Assembly (NCBI GenBank): GCA_963756975.1
Contig: CAVWPS010000001.1
Span: forward strand, 1-64,000
Reading direction: 5' to 3'
Length of the DNA: 64,000 nucleotides
Source of the DNA: CAVRQM01 sp963756975
GTDB lineage: Bacteria; Pseudomonadota; Alphaproteobacteria; Acetobacterales; Acetobacteraceae
The translations under genes and the position numbers were made by a program. This document shows positions 1 to 9,117 of this stretch, in pieces. The notes under the pieces were generated by a model. That model searched no databases and was not told where the DNA came from. It saw only the letters and a program-made list of their open reading frames with translations. How positions within the stretch are numbered: the stretch's first letter is position 1; every line of letters starts with the position of its first letter.

Positions 1-37
1 TCAAAGTTTTGATTGCACATGATTGCGCCGGCCTGCT
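1..37. promoter_or_regulatory. Possible operator of the DeoR regulator
   Basis: Bases 1-12 read TCAAA-GT-TTTGA, an inverted repeat with a two-base spacer. Just downstream GATTGCAC and GATTGCGC form a short direct repeat. DeoR-family proteins often bind such repeats in front of their own gene. The window begins here, so the full site and promoter cannot be seen. This is a weak call based on symmetry and position only. Confidence 0.25.
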
Positions 38-59
38 TCACTAAGCGCGGGAGGTGCTC

Positions 60-839
60 ATGGCGGCCGATCGGCTCGATCTCATCCGGGAGCATCTTTA
101 TACGAACGGGTCCGTGTCGGTGCAGGATCTGTGCACCGCCACTGGCGCGTCCCCTGCGACCGTTCGGCGTGACCTGCAGCGCCTAGAAGACGATGGCGCG
201 GTCGAGCGCACCCATGGCGGCGTGCGCTTGGCCGGATCGGCGGGGATGGAGGTCAGCTTTCGGGTTCGCGAGAACCTGAACATCCGGGCCAAACGCTTGA
301 TCGCCAAACGGGCGCACGGCCTGATCCGCCCGCACACGACAATCTTCTTCGACGCCGGCACGACCGTTCTGCAGGTGGCACGCCTGTTGCGGCTGCACCC
401 GCTGCCGGTCGCGGTGTTCACCAACGGCCTCGCGGTGGCCAACGAACTCGCCAACTTACCCGACCTGCAGGTGTCCGTGCTGGGCGGCGTGCTGCGGCGC
501 GAGAACCTGTCGTTCATCGGTCCGCTCGCCGAGCAGATTTTAGGGCAGATCTGGTTCGATCAGCTTTTCCTGGGGTTCACGGCGGCCCACGAGGACGGTT
601 TCTTCCACACGCTCGATGCGGGCGAGGCCAGTCTCAACCAGATGATGCTGACCCGTGCGGCGGAGACGATCCTGCTGGCGGACTCGAACAAGTTCCTGCG
701 CCGCGCGACATATCGCGTGGCATCGTTCCGGGCACCGCTCCGGCTCATCAGCGACGACGATCTGTCGGCCGAGTGGCGGCAGCGACTGCGTGAGGCCGGG
801 GTCGGCGTGGATATCGTTCGCGGGGACGAGGCGTCGTGA
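60..839 (+). CDS. DeoR/GlpR-family transcriptional regulator
   Basis: Probable sugar-phosphate-responsive repressor of the downstream uptake operon. Residues about 3-57 form the DeoR winged helix-turn-helix (SVSVQDLCTATGASPATVRR), and the C-terminal part is the DeoR sensor domain with the typical FFDAGTT segment near residue 97 and LADSNKF near residue 205. The length of 259 residues is normal for the family. I start at ATG 60 because GGGAGG lies about six bases upstream; an in-frame GTG at 54 overlaps that ribosome site and is less likely. The stop overlaps the next gene by four bases, so the two are translationally coupled. The ligand cannot be told from sequence. Confidence 0.9.
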   Translation: MAADRLDLIREHLYTNGSVSVQDLCTATGASPATVRRDLQRLEDDGAVERTHGGVRLAGSAGMEVSFRVRENLNIRAKRLIAKRAHGLIRPHTTIFFDAGTTVLQVARLLRLHPLPVAVFTNGLAVANELANLPDLQVSVLGGVLRRENLSFIGPLAEQILGQIWFDQLFLGFTAAHEDGFFHTLDAGEASLNQMMLTRAAETILLADSNKFLRRATYRVASFRAPLRLISDDDLSAEWRQRLREAGVGVDIVRGDEAS

Positions 840-1840
840 GACCGCTCGTCATCGGTATCGACGGCGGCGGCACGAAGACGCTTCTCGCGGCCGCGACCGC
901 CGACGGCGACGTGGTGGGAATCCTGCGTGGGGCAGGCTGCAATCCGTTCGACGAGCCCGGCTGGCAGGGCGTGATCGGGTCTCTCCGGCAGCGCGCCAGT
1001 GCGTGGGTCGCCGAGGCGGCCGCGACCGGCTTCGGGATGCCGGGTTTCGGCGAGGTCGAGGCGGTCACGCGCCAGCAGGAACGGGTCGCCGCGAGCTTCG
1101 GCCCGGCGACCGTGCGCGTTCTGAACGATGTCGAGACAGCCTTCGACGGTGCGTTCGCCGGCGATGACGGCGTGCTGCTGCTGGCGGGCACCGGGTCGAT
1201 GGTCTGGTCCGCGTGGAGAGGGCGAACGGTGCGCGTCGGCGGCTGGGGCGACGCGTTCGGCGACGAGGGCAGCGCGTACTGGATCGGCCGGGAAGCCGTC
1301 ATCCGGGCCAGCCAGGCGATCGACGGCAGGCTCGACGGAGCGGAGGCGTTCGCACGCGCCCTGTTCGCGGAACTCGGCCTGTCGCTCGCCGACCCGCACG
1401 ACGCGCTGATCGGCTGGTACCGGGCGCGCGCGCATTTGCGCGTCGAACTCGCGGCACTGGCCCGGTTCGTGGACCGGCAAGCGGCCGCGGGCGACCGGGC
1501 GGCGGATCGCATTCTGGATGACGCCGCCGACCATCTCGCACGCCATGTCGCCGCCGCGTGGCGGGCGCTCGACGGGTCCGGGCCGGTGGTCTGGACCGTC
1601 GCGGGCGGCGCATTCGCGAGCGCCATTCTTCGCGCGCGGACCGCCGAGCGTGTCGGCACGCCGCCGCGCGAGCCGGTTCTGCCCCCCGTCGGCGGCGCGT
1701 TGCGCCGTGCGGCACTGGCGGCCGGGTGGGCGGTCGACGCGCGCTGGCTATCGCGGCTCGGCGCGTCGCTGGCCGCGCGTCGCGACGCCGGCTCTTTCAA
1801 TCCAAAACAGGAGGTCTTCGATGCCGAATTTCTCGGGTAA
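836..1840 (+). CDS. BadF/BadG-type sugar kinase (N-acetylglucosamine or glucosamine kinase-like)
   Basis: ATP-dependent kinase of the ASKHA fold in the BadF/BadG/BcrA/BcrD group that includes N-acetylglucosamine kinase and bacterial glucosamine kinase. The phosphate-1 loop IGIDGGGTKTLLAA is at residues 4-18, a glycine-rich LLAGTGSMVW near 120 and the GDEGSAYWIG motif typical of this kinase group near 142. It starts with GTG overlapping the stop of the DeoR gene. Its 3' end overlaps the start of the binding-protein gene by 20 bases. Given its operon mates it probably phosphorylates the imported sugar or the monosaccharide released by the GH4 enzyme. Which amino sugar is used is inference. Confidence 0.8.
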   Translation: MRPLVIGIDGGGTKTLLAAATADGDVVGILRGAGCNPFDEPGWQGVIGSLRQRASAWVAEAAATGFGMPGFGEVEAVTRQQERVAASFGPATVRVLNDVETAFDGAFAGDDGVLLLAGTGSMVWSAWRGRTVRVGGWGDAFGDEGSAYWIGREAVIRASQAIDGRLDGAEAFARALFAELGLSLADPHDALIGWYRARAHLRVELAALARFVDRQAAAGDRAADRILDDAADHLARHVAAAWRALDGSGPVVWTVAGGAFASAILRARTAERVGTPPREPVLPPVGGALRRAALAAGWAVDARWLSRLGASLAARRDAGSFNPKQEVFDAEFLG

Positions 1841-3077
1841 GCTCGTGGTGGCACTCGCAACGACGATGGCGCTCGGTCTCGGCGGGGCGCGCGCCGCCCA
1901 CGCCGAGACGATCAAGGTGCTGCTGCCGACGTTCGGCGCGGATGCGGCGGCCAAGCAGATTACGGACGCGTTCACCAAGGCGACCGGCATCGACGTCGAT
2001 TTCCAGACCATCCCCTGGGACAACATCCGGCCGCAGATCGTGACGTCGATGGTGGCGGGAACCGCACCGGCCGACGTGAGCGAGCTCGACTGGTCCTGGG
2101 TCGGCCAGTTCGGTGCCGCGAAATGGTTTACGCCGCTGAACGGGCAGGTGCCCGAGGCGCTCGTGAAGGACATGCCGACCGCGAGCGTGTTCACGTTCGA
2201 CGGCCAGTTGCTGGGCGTTCCGTACTCGAACGATTTTCGCGTCCAGGCCGTCAACATGGCCGACCTGAAGAAGGCCGGCATTACCGCCCTGCCGACGACG
2301 CCCGACGAGATCATCAAGGACGGCGAGGCCCTGAAGGCGAAGAAGGTGCTGGAATATCCGATCAGCATTCCGCTGTCGGCGACCGAAGGCGCGGCGACGG
2401 CGTGGTATTTCACGACGCGGATGTTCGGCGGCGAGCTGTTCGACAAGGACTGGAAGCCGTTGTTCATGGCTGCCGACTCGCCCGGCTACAAGGCGTTCCA
2501 GTGGATCGTCGACGCGCAGAAGGCGGGTCTGATCAACCCCGCGATGACGGGTCTGACGGACACGCAGGATACCGACGCGTTCGCGAACGGTGATGCGGCC
2601 ATCGACATCGCCGGGCACCCCTACGATCTCGCGCAATACGAGGACAAGCAGCGCTCGAAGATCGCGGGGCAGGCGGCACTCGGCCTCGCCGGCATCGATC
2701 CCGCGCATCTGCACTCGGTCGGGCTGCCGGAAGCGATGGGCATTCCGATCAACTCCCAGCACAAGGAAGCGGCGCTAAAGTTCATCCTGTGGTGGGCCGA
2801 CCATCAGCCCGAGATCTACACGGGTCTCGCGATCATGCCGACGCGGGTCACCGCACTGCAGTCGCTGGCGCACGACGGCAAGCTGTCCGGCGGCGAGGAC
2901 ATCGCCCGTCTCAGCGCCTACACGCAGCCAATCTTCCTGCAGGGCACGCCGTCCTGGTACTCGGAGTTCAGCGGCGTCGTGGCGGCCACCGTCAATCAGG
3001 CGGCGAAGGGCCAGATCGGCACCGAGGCGGCGATGAAGCAGATCGCAGACGGCGCGCAATCCGCCATGCACCAGTAA
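1821..3077 (+). CDS. Sugar ABC transporter, periplasmic binding protein
   Basis: Extracellular solute-binding protein of family 1 (MalE/UgpB type), 418 residues. An N-terminal signal peptide (basic MPNFSGK, then a hydrophobic stretch, cleavage near AHA-E at residue 28) is followed by the mature domain beginning IKVLLPTFG. The start is fixed by a perfect GGAGG six bases before ATG 1821, inside the end of the kinase gene. It delivers the sugar to the two permeases directly downstream. The ligand is unknown; the GH4 and kinase neighbours suggest an oligosaccharide or glycoside. Confidence 0.92.
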   Translation: MPNFSGKLVVALATTMALGLGGARAAHAETIKVLLPTFGADAAAKQITDAFTKATGIDVDFQTIPWDNIRPQIVTSMVAGTAPADVSELDWSWVGQFGAAKWFTPLNGQVPEALVKDMPTASVFTFDGQLLGVPYSNDFRVQAVNMADLKKAGITALPTTPDEIIKDGEALKAKKVLEYPISIPLSATEGAATAWYFTTRMFGGELFDKDWKPLFMAADSPGYKAFQWIVDAQKAGLINPAMTGLTDTQDTDAFANGDAAIDIAGHPYDLAQYEDKQRSKIAGQAALGLAGIDPAHLHSVGLPEAMGIPINSQHKEAALKFILWWADHQPEIYTGLAIMPTRVTALQSLAHDGKLSGGEDIARLSAYTQPIFLQGTPSWYSEFSGVVAATVNQAAKGQIGTEAAMKQIADGAQSAMHQ

Positions 3078-3093
3078 GGAGGGCGGTGCGCCC

Positions 3094-4029
3094 ATGAGCA
3101 TGTCGCTGACGGCATCGCACGGCTCGGTCTCACGGTTCGTGAGCCGGGCGAAGCGGGCGCGCATCCGGGACATCGCGTTGTGTCTCGCGTTCGTGCTGCC
3201 GATCGTCGTGGTCATGGGCGCTCTCGTGTTCGCGCCGCTCGGTCTGACGGCGTGGGACAGCCTGTTTCGCATCGACCCGTTGCGTCCGGGCACGCCGTTC
3301 ATCGGCCTTACCAACTACACGCGGCTGTTCAACGACGCCGAGGTACACGACGCGACCGCGAACACATTGTGGCTGGTGGTGCTCGCGGTCGTGCTCGAGA
3401 CGATCGGCGGGGTGGCGTTCGCGCTGCTGATGCAAAGCGTCGTCCGGTTCCGCAAATGGATGCTGGCCGCGGTCATCCTGCCATGGGCGATGCCGTCGGT
3501 CGTCAACGCGCTGATCTGGGGCTGGATGTTCAACCCGAGCTACGGCGTGCTGAACGCGGGGTTGCGGGGGCTCGGCCTGATCTCGGGCGATTACGTGTGG
3601 TCGAACAACCGCACGGCCGCGCTGCTGATCATCACGCTGGTGCATGTCTGGAAGATGTTGCCGCTGACGGCGGTCATCATGCTGGCCGCACTGCAGACGA
3701 TCCCGCCGCATCTGTACGAGGCGGCGAAGATCGACGGGGCCGGGCCGGTGCGCGCGTTCTTCTCCATCACGCTCCCGCTCACCACGGGGGCACTCGCGAT
3801 CGCCATGACGCAGGCGACCGTCGCCGCGTTCAACCTGTTCGACGAGGCGTGGGTGCTGGGCGGGTCCAGCCTCGATACGCGCACGATCCTGGTTCAGGTC
3901 TACCTGCTGGCGTTCCAGAACCTGCACATGTCGTACGGGATGGCGCTGTCGATCCTGATCATGATCGCGTCGTTGCTGATCTCTCTCGTATACGTCACTC
4001 GCCGTCGCGGCGAGACGCAGGCTGAGTAG
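3094..4029 (+). CDS. Sugar ABC transporter permease, MalF type
   Basis: Inner-membrane permease of the binding-protein-dependent family, 311 residues with about six membrane segments. The EAA loop that contacts the ATPase is clear at residues about 207-228 (YEAAKIDGAGPVRAFF...LPL). It follows the binding protein by 16 bases and precedes the second permease by six. No ATP-binding subunit is encoded anywhere in this operon. Confidence 0.93.
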   Translation: MSMSLTASHGSVSRFVSRAKRARIRDIALCLAFVLPIVVVMGALVFAPLGLTAWDSLFRIDPLRPGTPFIGLTNYTRLFNDAEVHDATANTLWLVVLAVVLETIGGVAFALLMQSVVRFRKWMLAAVILPWAMPSVVNALIWGWMFNPSYGVLNAGLRGLGLISGDYVWSNNRTAALLIITLVHVWKMLPLTAVIMLAALQTIPPHLYEAAKIDGAGPVRAFFSITLPLTTGALAIAMTQATVAAFNLFDEAWVLGGSSLDTRTILVQVYLLAFQNLHMSYGMALSILIMIASLLISLVYVTRRRGETQAE

Positions 4030-4035
4030 CGCCGC

Positions 4036-4911
4036 ATGACACTGTCCCGCCGGTTCTCGACCGGCAACATCGTCAAAGTATTGTTCGGGGCGTTCGTCCT
4101 GCTGTGGTCGCTCGGGCCGATCTACTGGTCCGTCAACTCCAGTCTGATGCCGCCCATCGACCTGCTCGCGAAACCGCCGAACATCGTGCCGCCGTCGCCG
4201 ACACTCGCGAACTACGCGGATTTGCTCGGGTTGTACGGCATCGCGAACAACGCGACCGGCCAGTCGATCTGGCCTCAATTCCGTGACGCGACGATCAACA
4301 GCGTCGTCACCGCGTTCGCCGGCGCACTGGTCACGGTGATCCTGGCGACCCTGGGCGGCTACGCGTTCGCGCGCTGGCGTTTCGCCGGCCGCAACATCAT
4401 CTTCGGCCTGGTCGTCGCGACCATCGCCGTGCCCGGCTACACCGTCATCATCCCGCTGTATCGCACGATGATCTCGATCGGACTGGTCGACACCTACACC
4501 GGCCTGACGCTGATCTACGTGTCGGCATTCCTTCCGCTCGCACTCTGGATGATGCGCGGCTTCTTTTCCGCGTTGCCGACATCGCTGGAGGAGGCTGCGG
4601 CGATCGACGGCGCGGGACGGCTGCGGACGCTGGTGCAGGTTATGATGCCGCTCGCGGTGCCCGGGATCATCGCGACCGCCATCATCGCGTTCCTCAGCAT
4701 CTGGCAGCAGTTCAGCATACCGCTCGTCTTTTCCCCGAGCCTCGCGACGAAACCGTTGACCGTCATGATCCCGGAACTCGCGTCGCGCCACAACGTCAAC
4801 TTCGGGCTCGTCAACGCGGCGGGAATTCTGGCGATCATCCCGCCCTTCGTCGTCGTCTTCTTCCTCAACCGCTTCCTCGTGCAGGGCCTTACGGCCGGCG
4901 CCGGGAAGTAG
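4036..4911 (+). CDS. Sugar ABC transporter permease, MalG type
   Basis: Second inner-membrane permease, 291 residues, with about six membrane segments and the EAA loop LEEAAAIDGAGRLRTL near residues 184-200. It pairs with the MalF-type permease directly upstream to form the channel. The gene after it is an SIS-domain enzyme, where many such operons would have the ATPase; a shared ATPase encoded elsewhere is the likely energy source. Confidence 0.93.
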   Translation: MTLSRRFSTGNIVKVLFGAFVLLWSLGPIYWSVNSSLMPPIDLLAKPPNIVPPSPTLANYADLLGLYGIANNATGQSIWPQFRDATINSVVTAFAGALVTVILATLGGYAFARWRFAGRNIIFGLVVATIAVPGYTVIIPLYRTMISIGLVDTYTGLTLIYVSAFLPLALWMMRGFFSALPTSLEEAAAIDGAGRLRTLVQVMMPLAVPGIIATAIIAFLSIWQQFSIPLVFSPSLATKPLTVMIPELASRHNVNFGLVNAAGILAIIPPFVVVFFLNRFLVQGLTAGAGK

Positions 4912-4943
4912 CTCAACCCACGACTTTTGCGGAGCGTAGAAAG

Positions 4944-5901
4944 ATGAACGCCACCGAGCGCAGCATCATCGGTCAATTCGACTTCTGGGACAACGCACCC
5001 GATCATCCGCTGCGGGCGGACCCGGCACGGCCGCAGATCGTGGTCGGCTGCGGCACATCGTACAATCTCGCGATGTCGGTCGCGGCCGCGATGACCCTGC
5101 GCGGCTTGCGGGCGCTCGCCGTACCGGGAAGCGAGTGGGCGTTTCGTCCGCGCGCCGTCCTGGCCGATGAGACCGGGGCGGTCATCGTCGCCCTGTCGCG
5201 CAGCGGAGAGTCGACCGAGACCGTGGAGGCCGCACGCCGCAGCCGCGCGCGCGGCCTGACCGTCATCGGCATCACCTGTGCGCCGGGCAGCAGCCTCACG
5301 CACGAGAGCGACGTCATTCTCGCGGCCGGCACGCACCCCGAGGAGGGGATCGTCATGACGGCGTCGGCGAGCCTGATGACGCTGATGGCGTTTCGCTACG
5401 CCGGTTACGACATCCCGCCGGGCGCATCGCGCGAGGCCGCGCGCGTGATGCGCGCCCTCGACGACGGCCTGCCGCGCGTGTTGCAGGGCCGCACGCATTT
5501 TGTCGTGCTCGGCAGCGGTCCCCTATACGGGACCGCGCTCGAAGGTGCCCTGAAACTGCAGGAGATGAGCATCAGCTACACGCAGGCGTTCCACCCGATG
5601 GAATACCGGCACGGGCCGATCAGCCTGCTGGATGAACGCACGGTCGTCGTCGTGCTGTACAGCGCCGAACTGCAGATCGGAAGAGGAGCAGCTGGTGCAC
5701 GAGATGCGGCAGAAAGGTGCGCGCGTGATCGGCATCGGCGGCCCGGGCGATCTGTCGATCCCGCTCGACCGGCCGGAGGTGGAGCGCGCGCTGCTGTGCC
5801 TGCCGGCGCTGCAGATCCTCGGCGAGCGGATCGCGCAAGCCCGCAACATCAACTCGCTGGCGCCGCGCCACCTGACCAAGGTCGTGCGCGTCGCCGCCTG
5901 A
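4944..5901 (+). CDS. SIS-domain sugar-phosphate isomerase/deaminase (one frame break)
   Basis: Double SIS-domain protein resembling the isomerase half of GlmS and AgaS-type deaminases. First SIS domain: VGCGTSYNLA near residue 34 and ALSRSGESTET near 82. Second: FVVLGSGPLYGTALEGALKLQEM near 180-205, with the HPMEYRHGP segment typical of GlmS-like isomerases. The reading frame breaks near 5672-5680; the last 75 or so residues (SEEEQLVHEM... to KVVRVAA) continue in another frame and end at 5901. In this operon a role in deaminating or isomerising a 6-phosphate amino sugar is plausible. The break coincides with a 12-base match to a common sequencing adapter (see findings), so it is probably artificial. 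Confidence 0.8.
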
Positions 5902-5935
5902 ACCATCCTACGAACTCTCGCTGACAGGAAACACA

Positions 5936-7241
5936 ATGGCCAAGATCACCTTCATCGGTGCCGGAAGCACGGTTTTCGCGCAAAATCTGCTCGGGGACAT
6001 TCTGAGCTATCCGGAACTCGCGAACAGCACGATCGCCCTGTACGACATCGACGCCCGCCGGCTCGCGACGTCGGAAGTCGTCGCGCACAAGATCGCGGAG
6101 TCACTCGGCATCAAGCCGACCATCGTCGCCACCACCGATCGCGACCGCGCGCTCGACGGTGCCGATTACGCGATCAACATGATCCAGGTCGGCGGCTATC
6201 AGCCGTGCACGGTGACGGATTTCGAGGTGCCGAAGCGCTACGGCCTGCGCCAGACCATCGGCGACACGCTCGGCATCGGCGGCATCATGCGCGGCCTGCG
6301 CACGATCCCCGTGATGACCGAAATGGTGCGCGACATGGAGCGTCTGTGCCCCGACGTGCTGCACCTGAACTACGTGAACCCGATGGCGATGATCTGCTGG
6401 GCGCTGAACCGCGCCAGTCGGGTCAGGACCATCGGCCTCTGCCACAGCGTGCGCGGAACGGCGGCCCAGCTCGCGCGCGATATCGGCGTGCCGATCGACG
6501 ACATCAACTACGTTTGCGCCGGCATCAATCACATCGCGTTCTACACGAAGTTCGAGCGCAACGGCGAGGATCTGTATCCGCTCATCCGCAAGGTGGCGGA
6601 GGAGGGGCGTGTCCCCGGACAACCAGGTCCGCTACGACCTGCTGCGCCGCTTCGGCTACTTCGTCACCGAGTCGAGCGAGCATTTCGCCGAATACGTGCC
6701 CTGGTACATCAAGCGCCAGCGGCCCGAGCTGGTGACGAGCCTGCATGTCCCGCTCGACGAATACATCCGCCGCTGTCAGGTGCAGATCGGCGAGTGGGAG
6801 CGGACGCGCGAGCAGATGGAGGATCCGGCCACCGTGATCCCCGCCAAGCGCAGCAACGAGTATGCGTCCGAGATCATCCACAGCCGCGAGACGGGCGTGA
6901 GCCGGATCGTGTACGCGAACGTCATCAACCGAGGCACGATCCCGAACCTGCCGGCCGATTGCTGCGTCGAGGTGCCCTGCGCCGTCGACCGCAACGGTTT
7001 GGCACCGGTGCAGGTGGGGGAGATCCCGGTCCAGCTCGCTGCACTGATGCAGACCAGCATCAACGTGCAGCGCCTGACGGTCGAGGCGGCGCTCACCGGA
7101 AAGCGTGAGCACGTCTACCACGCGGCCATGCTGGACCCGCACACGGCAGCGGAGCTGAGCCCCGACCAGATCTGGTCGATGGTGGACGAGCTGATGGCGG
7201 AACATGGAGAGTGGCTGCCGGAGATGCTCAAGGCGGCTTAG
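5936..7241 (+). CDS. GH4 glycosidase, alpha-galactosidase/alpha-glucosidase-like (one frame break)
   Basis: Family 4 glycoside hydrolase, an NAD- and divalent-metal-dependent enzyme that cleaves glycosides by a redox-elimination route. The NAD-binding turn FIGAGSTVFA is at residues 5-14, LNYVNPMAM near 147, the metal-ligand segment GLCHSV near 168, and GINHIAFY near 200. The frame breaks near 6600-6610 in a G-rich run; the rest (NQVRYDLLRRFGYF... to the TAG at 7239-7241) continues in a second frame. The two parts together give about 434 residues, normal for GH4. The CHSV motif groups it with alpha-galactosidases, alpha-glucosidases and alpha-glucuronidases rather than 6-phospho-beta-glucosidases. 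It is the last gene of the operon, just before a terminator. Confidence 0.85.
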
Positions 7242-7255
7242 ACCGGGGGCCGGCC

Positions 7256-7304
7256 AGCAACGTCGCGCCCTGCCGGTGTCGTCATCGGCAGGGCCGCGTT
7301 GCTT
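7256..7304. terminator. Strong hairpin terminator between convergent genes
   Basis: Arms around CCCTGCCG and CGGCAGGG, extended outward by AGCAACG...CGTTGCT, form a long stem with one or two mismatches and a loop of about ten bases (GTGTCGTCAT), followed by TTT on the plus strand. It lies between the GH4 stop and the convergent decarboxylase stop and can serve both directions. Seen directly in the sequence. Confidence 0.75.
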
Positions 7305-7334
7305 TCCCGGCAATCTGGGTCACCGGCCGACATG

Positions 7335-9033
7335 TCAGTGCGCGCTGATGATGACCTCGACCAAGTTCGCCCGGCGCGACGCGATGCCCGCCTCGATGGC
7401 CGGCGCGATGTCGCCGGCCCGCTCGATGCGGACCGCCGGCACGCCCATGGAGCGCGCCAGCGCCTGGAAATCCACCGCCGGGTGGCTGATATCCATCGCG
7501 ATGAAGCGGTTGCTGCGGGTCGACAGATAGCCGGCCTGCCCGCGCATGAACTGCTTCAGGATGTTGTACTCGCGGTTGTTCATGACGACGAACGTGACCG
7601 GCAGCTCCTCGTGCGCGGCCGTCCATAGCGCCTGGGGCGAATATAGCGCCGCACCGTCGCCCACCAGACAGACCACCGGCTCGCGCCCTAGCCCGAGCGA
7701 GCAGCCGACGGCGGCCGGCATGCCCCAGCCGAGCGCGCCGCCGCGCAGGAACGAGTATTGCAGCGGCGAGGGGCTGTTGAGAAAGCCGCGCAGATGGAGC
7801 GAGGTGGCGATGGCCTCGTCGACGATCGCGATGTCCGGGCCGATCGCCAGGGCCGCCTGTTGGGCGGCCACCAGCGGCGTGATCACGGCGGCGTCGTATT
7901 CGGCGGCCGCCCGTTGCGCGAGCGCCTCGCGCCGCCGCCGGTCGTCATCCCCCGCCCGATGCAACAACGCCGCGTACACGGGCTCCTTGCCCGCGACCTC
8001 CCGCCGCAGCAGCGGCAGCATGGCGCGGAGGGAAGCCTGGATGTCGCCGACGACCGACAGCGGGGTCATGTGGGTGCGGCCGAGGTCCCGCACGTCCGTC
8101 GACATCTGATAGACGGCGCAATTCGCCGGCACCGTCGGGCCCTCGGTGAACAGGATCGTAATCAGCGACTTGCCGCCGAGCGCGAACAGCGCGTCGTATT
8201 GGCTCAGATGCTCGTAGATCGCGGTGGCCCTGGTCGGCATGTTGCCGCGCCACAGCGGGTGCGCGGTCGGGAACGGCACGCGCGACGGCCAGGACGAGCC
8301 GAACACCGGCGCCCCGAGCGTCTCGGCCAAGGTCACGACCTCGGCGGCCGCGTCGCTCGCGTGGATCTCGTCGCCGGCGATGATCGACCAGCCGCCCGGG
8401 TTCGACCGCCGCCAGCCGTTTGGCCAACTCGTCGAGCGAGCCGGCGATCGGCCGCCGGTCGATGCGCGACGGCTCGGCGATGCCGATCGTGCTCATCTCC
8501 TCCATCACGTCCATCGGCAGCGACAGGAACACCGGCCCGGTCGGGGCCGCGTTGGCGTCGTGGAAGGCGCGCCGCACCAGCACCGGAAGCTGGTCGGCGT
8601 GGGTCACTTCCTGCGCCCATTTCACCGCCGGCCGGGCGATCTGCACCAGGTCGCCGAACAGCAGCGGGTCGGTGATCGTGTGCCGCGAATCCTGCTGGCC
8701 GGCGGTCACCACCAGCGGCGTCTGCGACACGCTGGCGTTCAGCAGGTTGCCCATGCCGTGGCCCAGCCCGCCGGCGGTGTGCAGGTTGAGAAACGCGGGC
8801 TTGCGGGCGGCCTGCGCATAGCCGTCGGCCATGGCGACGACGCTCGCCTCCTGCAGGGCCAGGATGTACTGGATATCGGGCGTTTCCTGCAGCGCGTCGA
8901 TCAGCGGCAGTTCGGTCGTGCCCGGGTTGCCGAAGACGTACTCGACGCGTTCGCTGCGCAGGATTTCCAGCAACACCGCCGCACCCCGGCGCGGCTCGAT
9001 CGTGGTCACGGCGGCGAACGGGCTGCTCGTCAT
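7335..9033 (-). CDS. Thiamine-diphosphate enzyme, benzoylformate decarboxylase-like (one frame break)
   Basis: ThDP-dependent decarboxylase of about 565 residues when the frames are joined. N-terminal part: VFGNPGTTELP near residue 35, the catalytic Glu in LALQEASVVAMADGYAQA near 60, and LHTAGGLGHGMGN near 85, matching the benzoylformate decarboxylase pattern. C-terminal part: cofactor motif LVGDGAALYSPQALW followed by the NNREYNILKQF segment. The frame breaks near 8395-8402 in a CCCGGG run; WSIIAGDEIHASDAA continues the protein in the next frame. Likely substrates are 2-oxo acids; aromatic oxo-acid is an inference from the family. It lies downstream of the MscS-type channel gene on the same strand. 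Confidence 0.82.
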
Positions 9034-9070
9034 GGTGTCGTCTCTCCGGATTGCTGGGCGGCAGCTTGCG

Positions 9071-9089
9071 GCATTCCCGGCCGGAATGC
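9071..9089. other. Short perfect hairpin between channel and decarboxylase genes
   Basis: GCATTCC and GGAATGC form a 7-base-pair stem around a CGGCC loop in the 84-base gap between two minus-strand genes. No T-run follows, so it is not a classical terminator. It could attenuate or separate the two transcripts. Confidence 0.35.
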
Positions 9090-9117
9090 GGCGTTTCGAT
9101 GTCGTCTCTCGGCGCGC

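Noticed and set aside
4944..7241. Decay of the sugar operon into pseudogenes
   Set aside because: Each gene has just one one-base break with all motifs kept, and the same kind of break hits tpiA and fumC, so error is the simpler reading.
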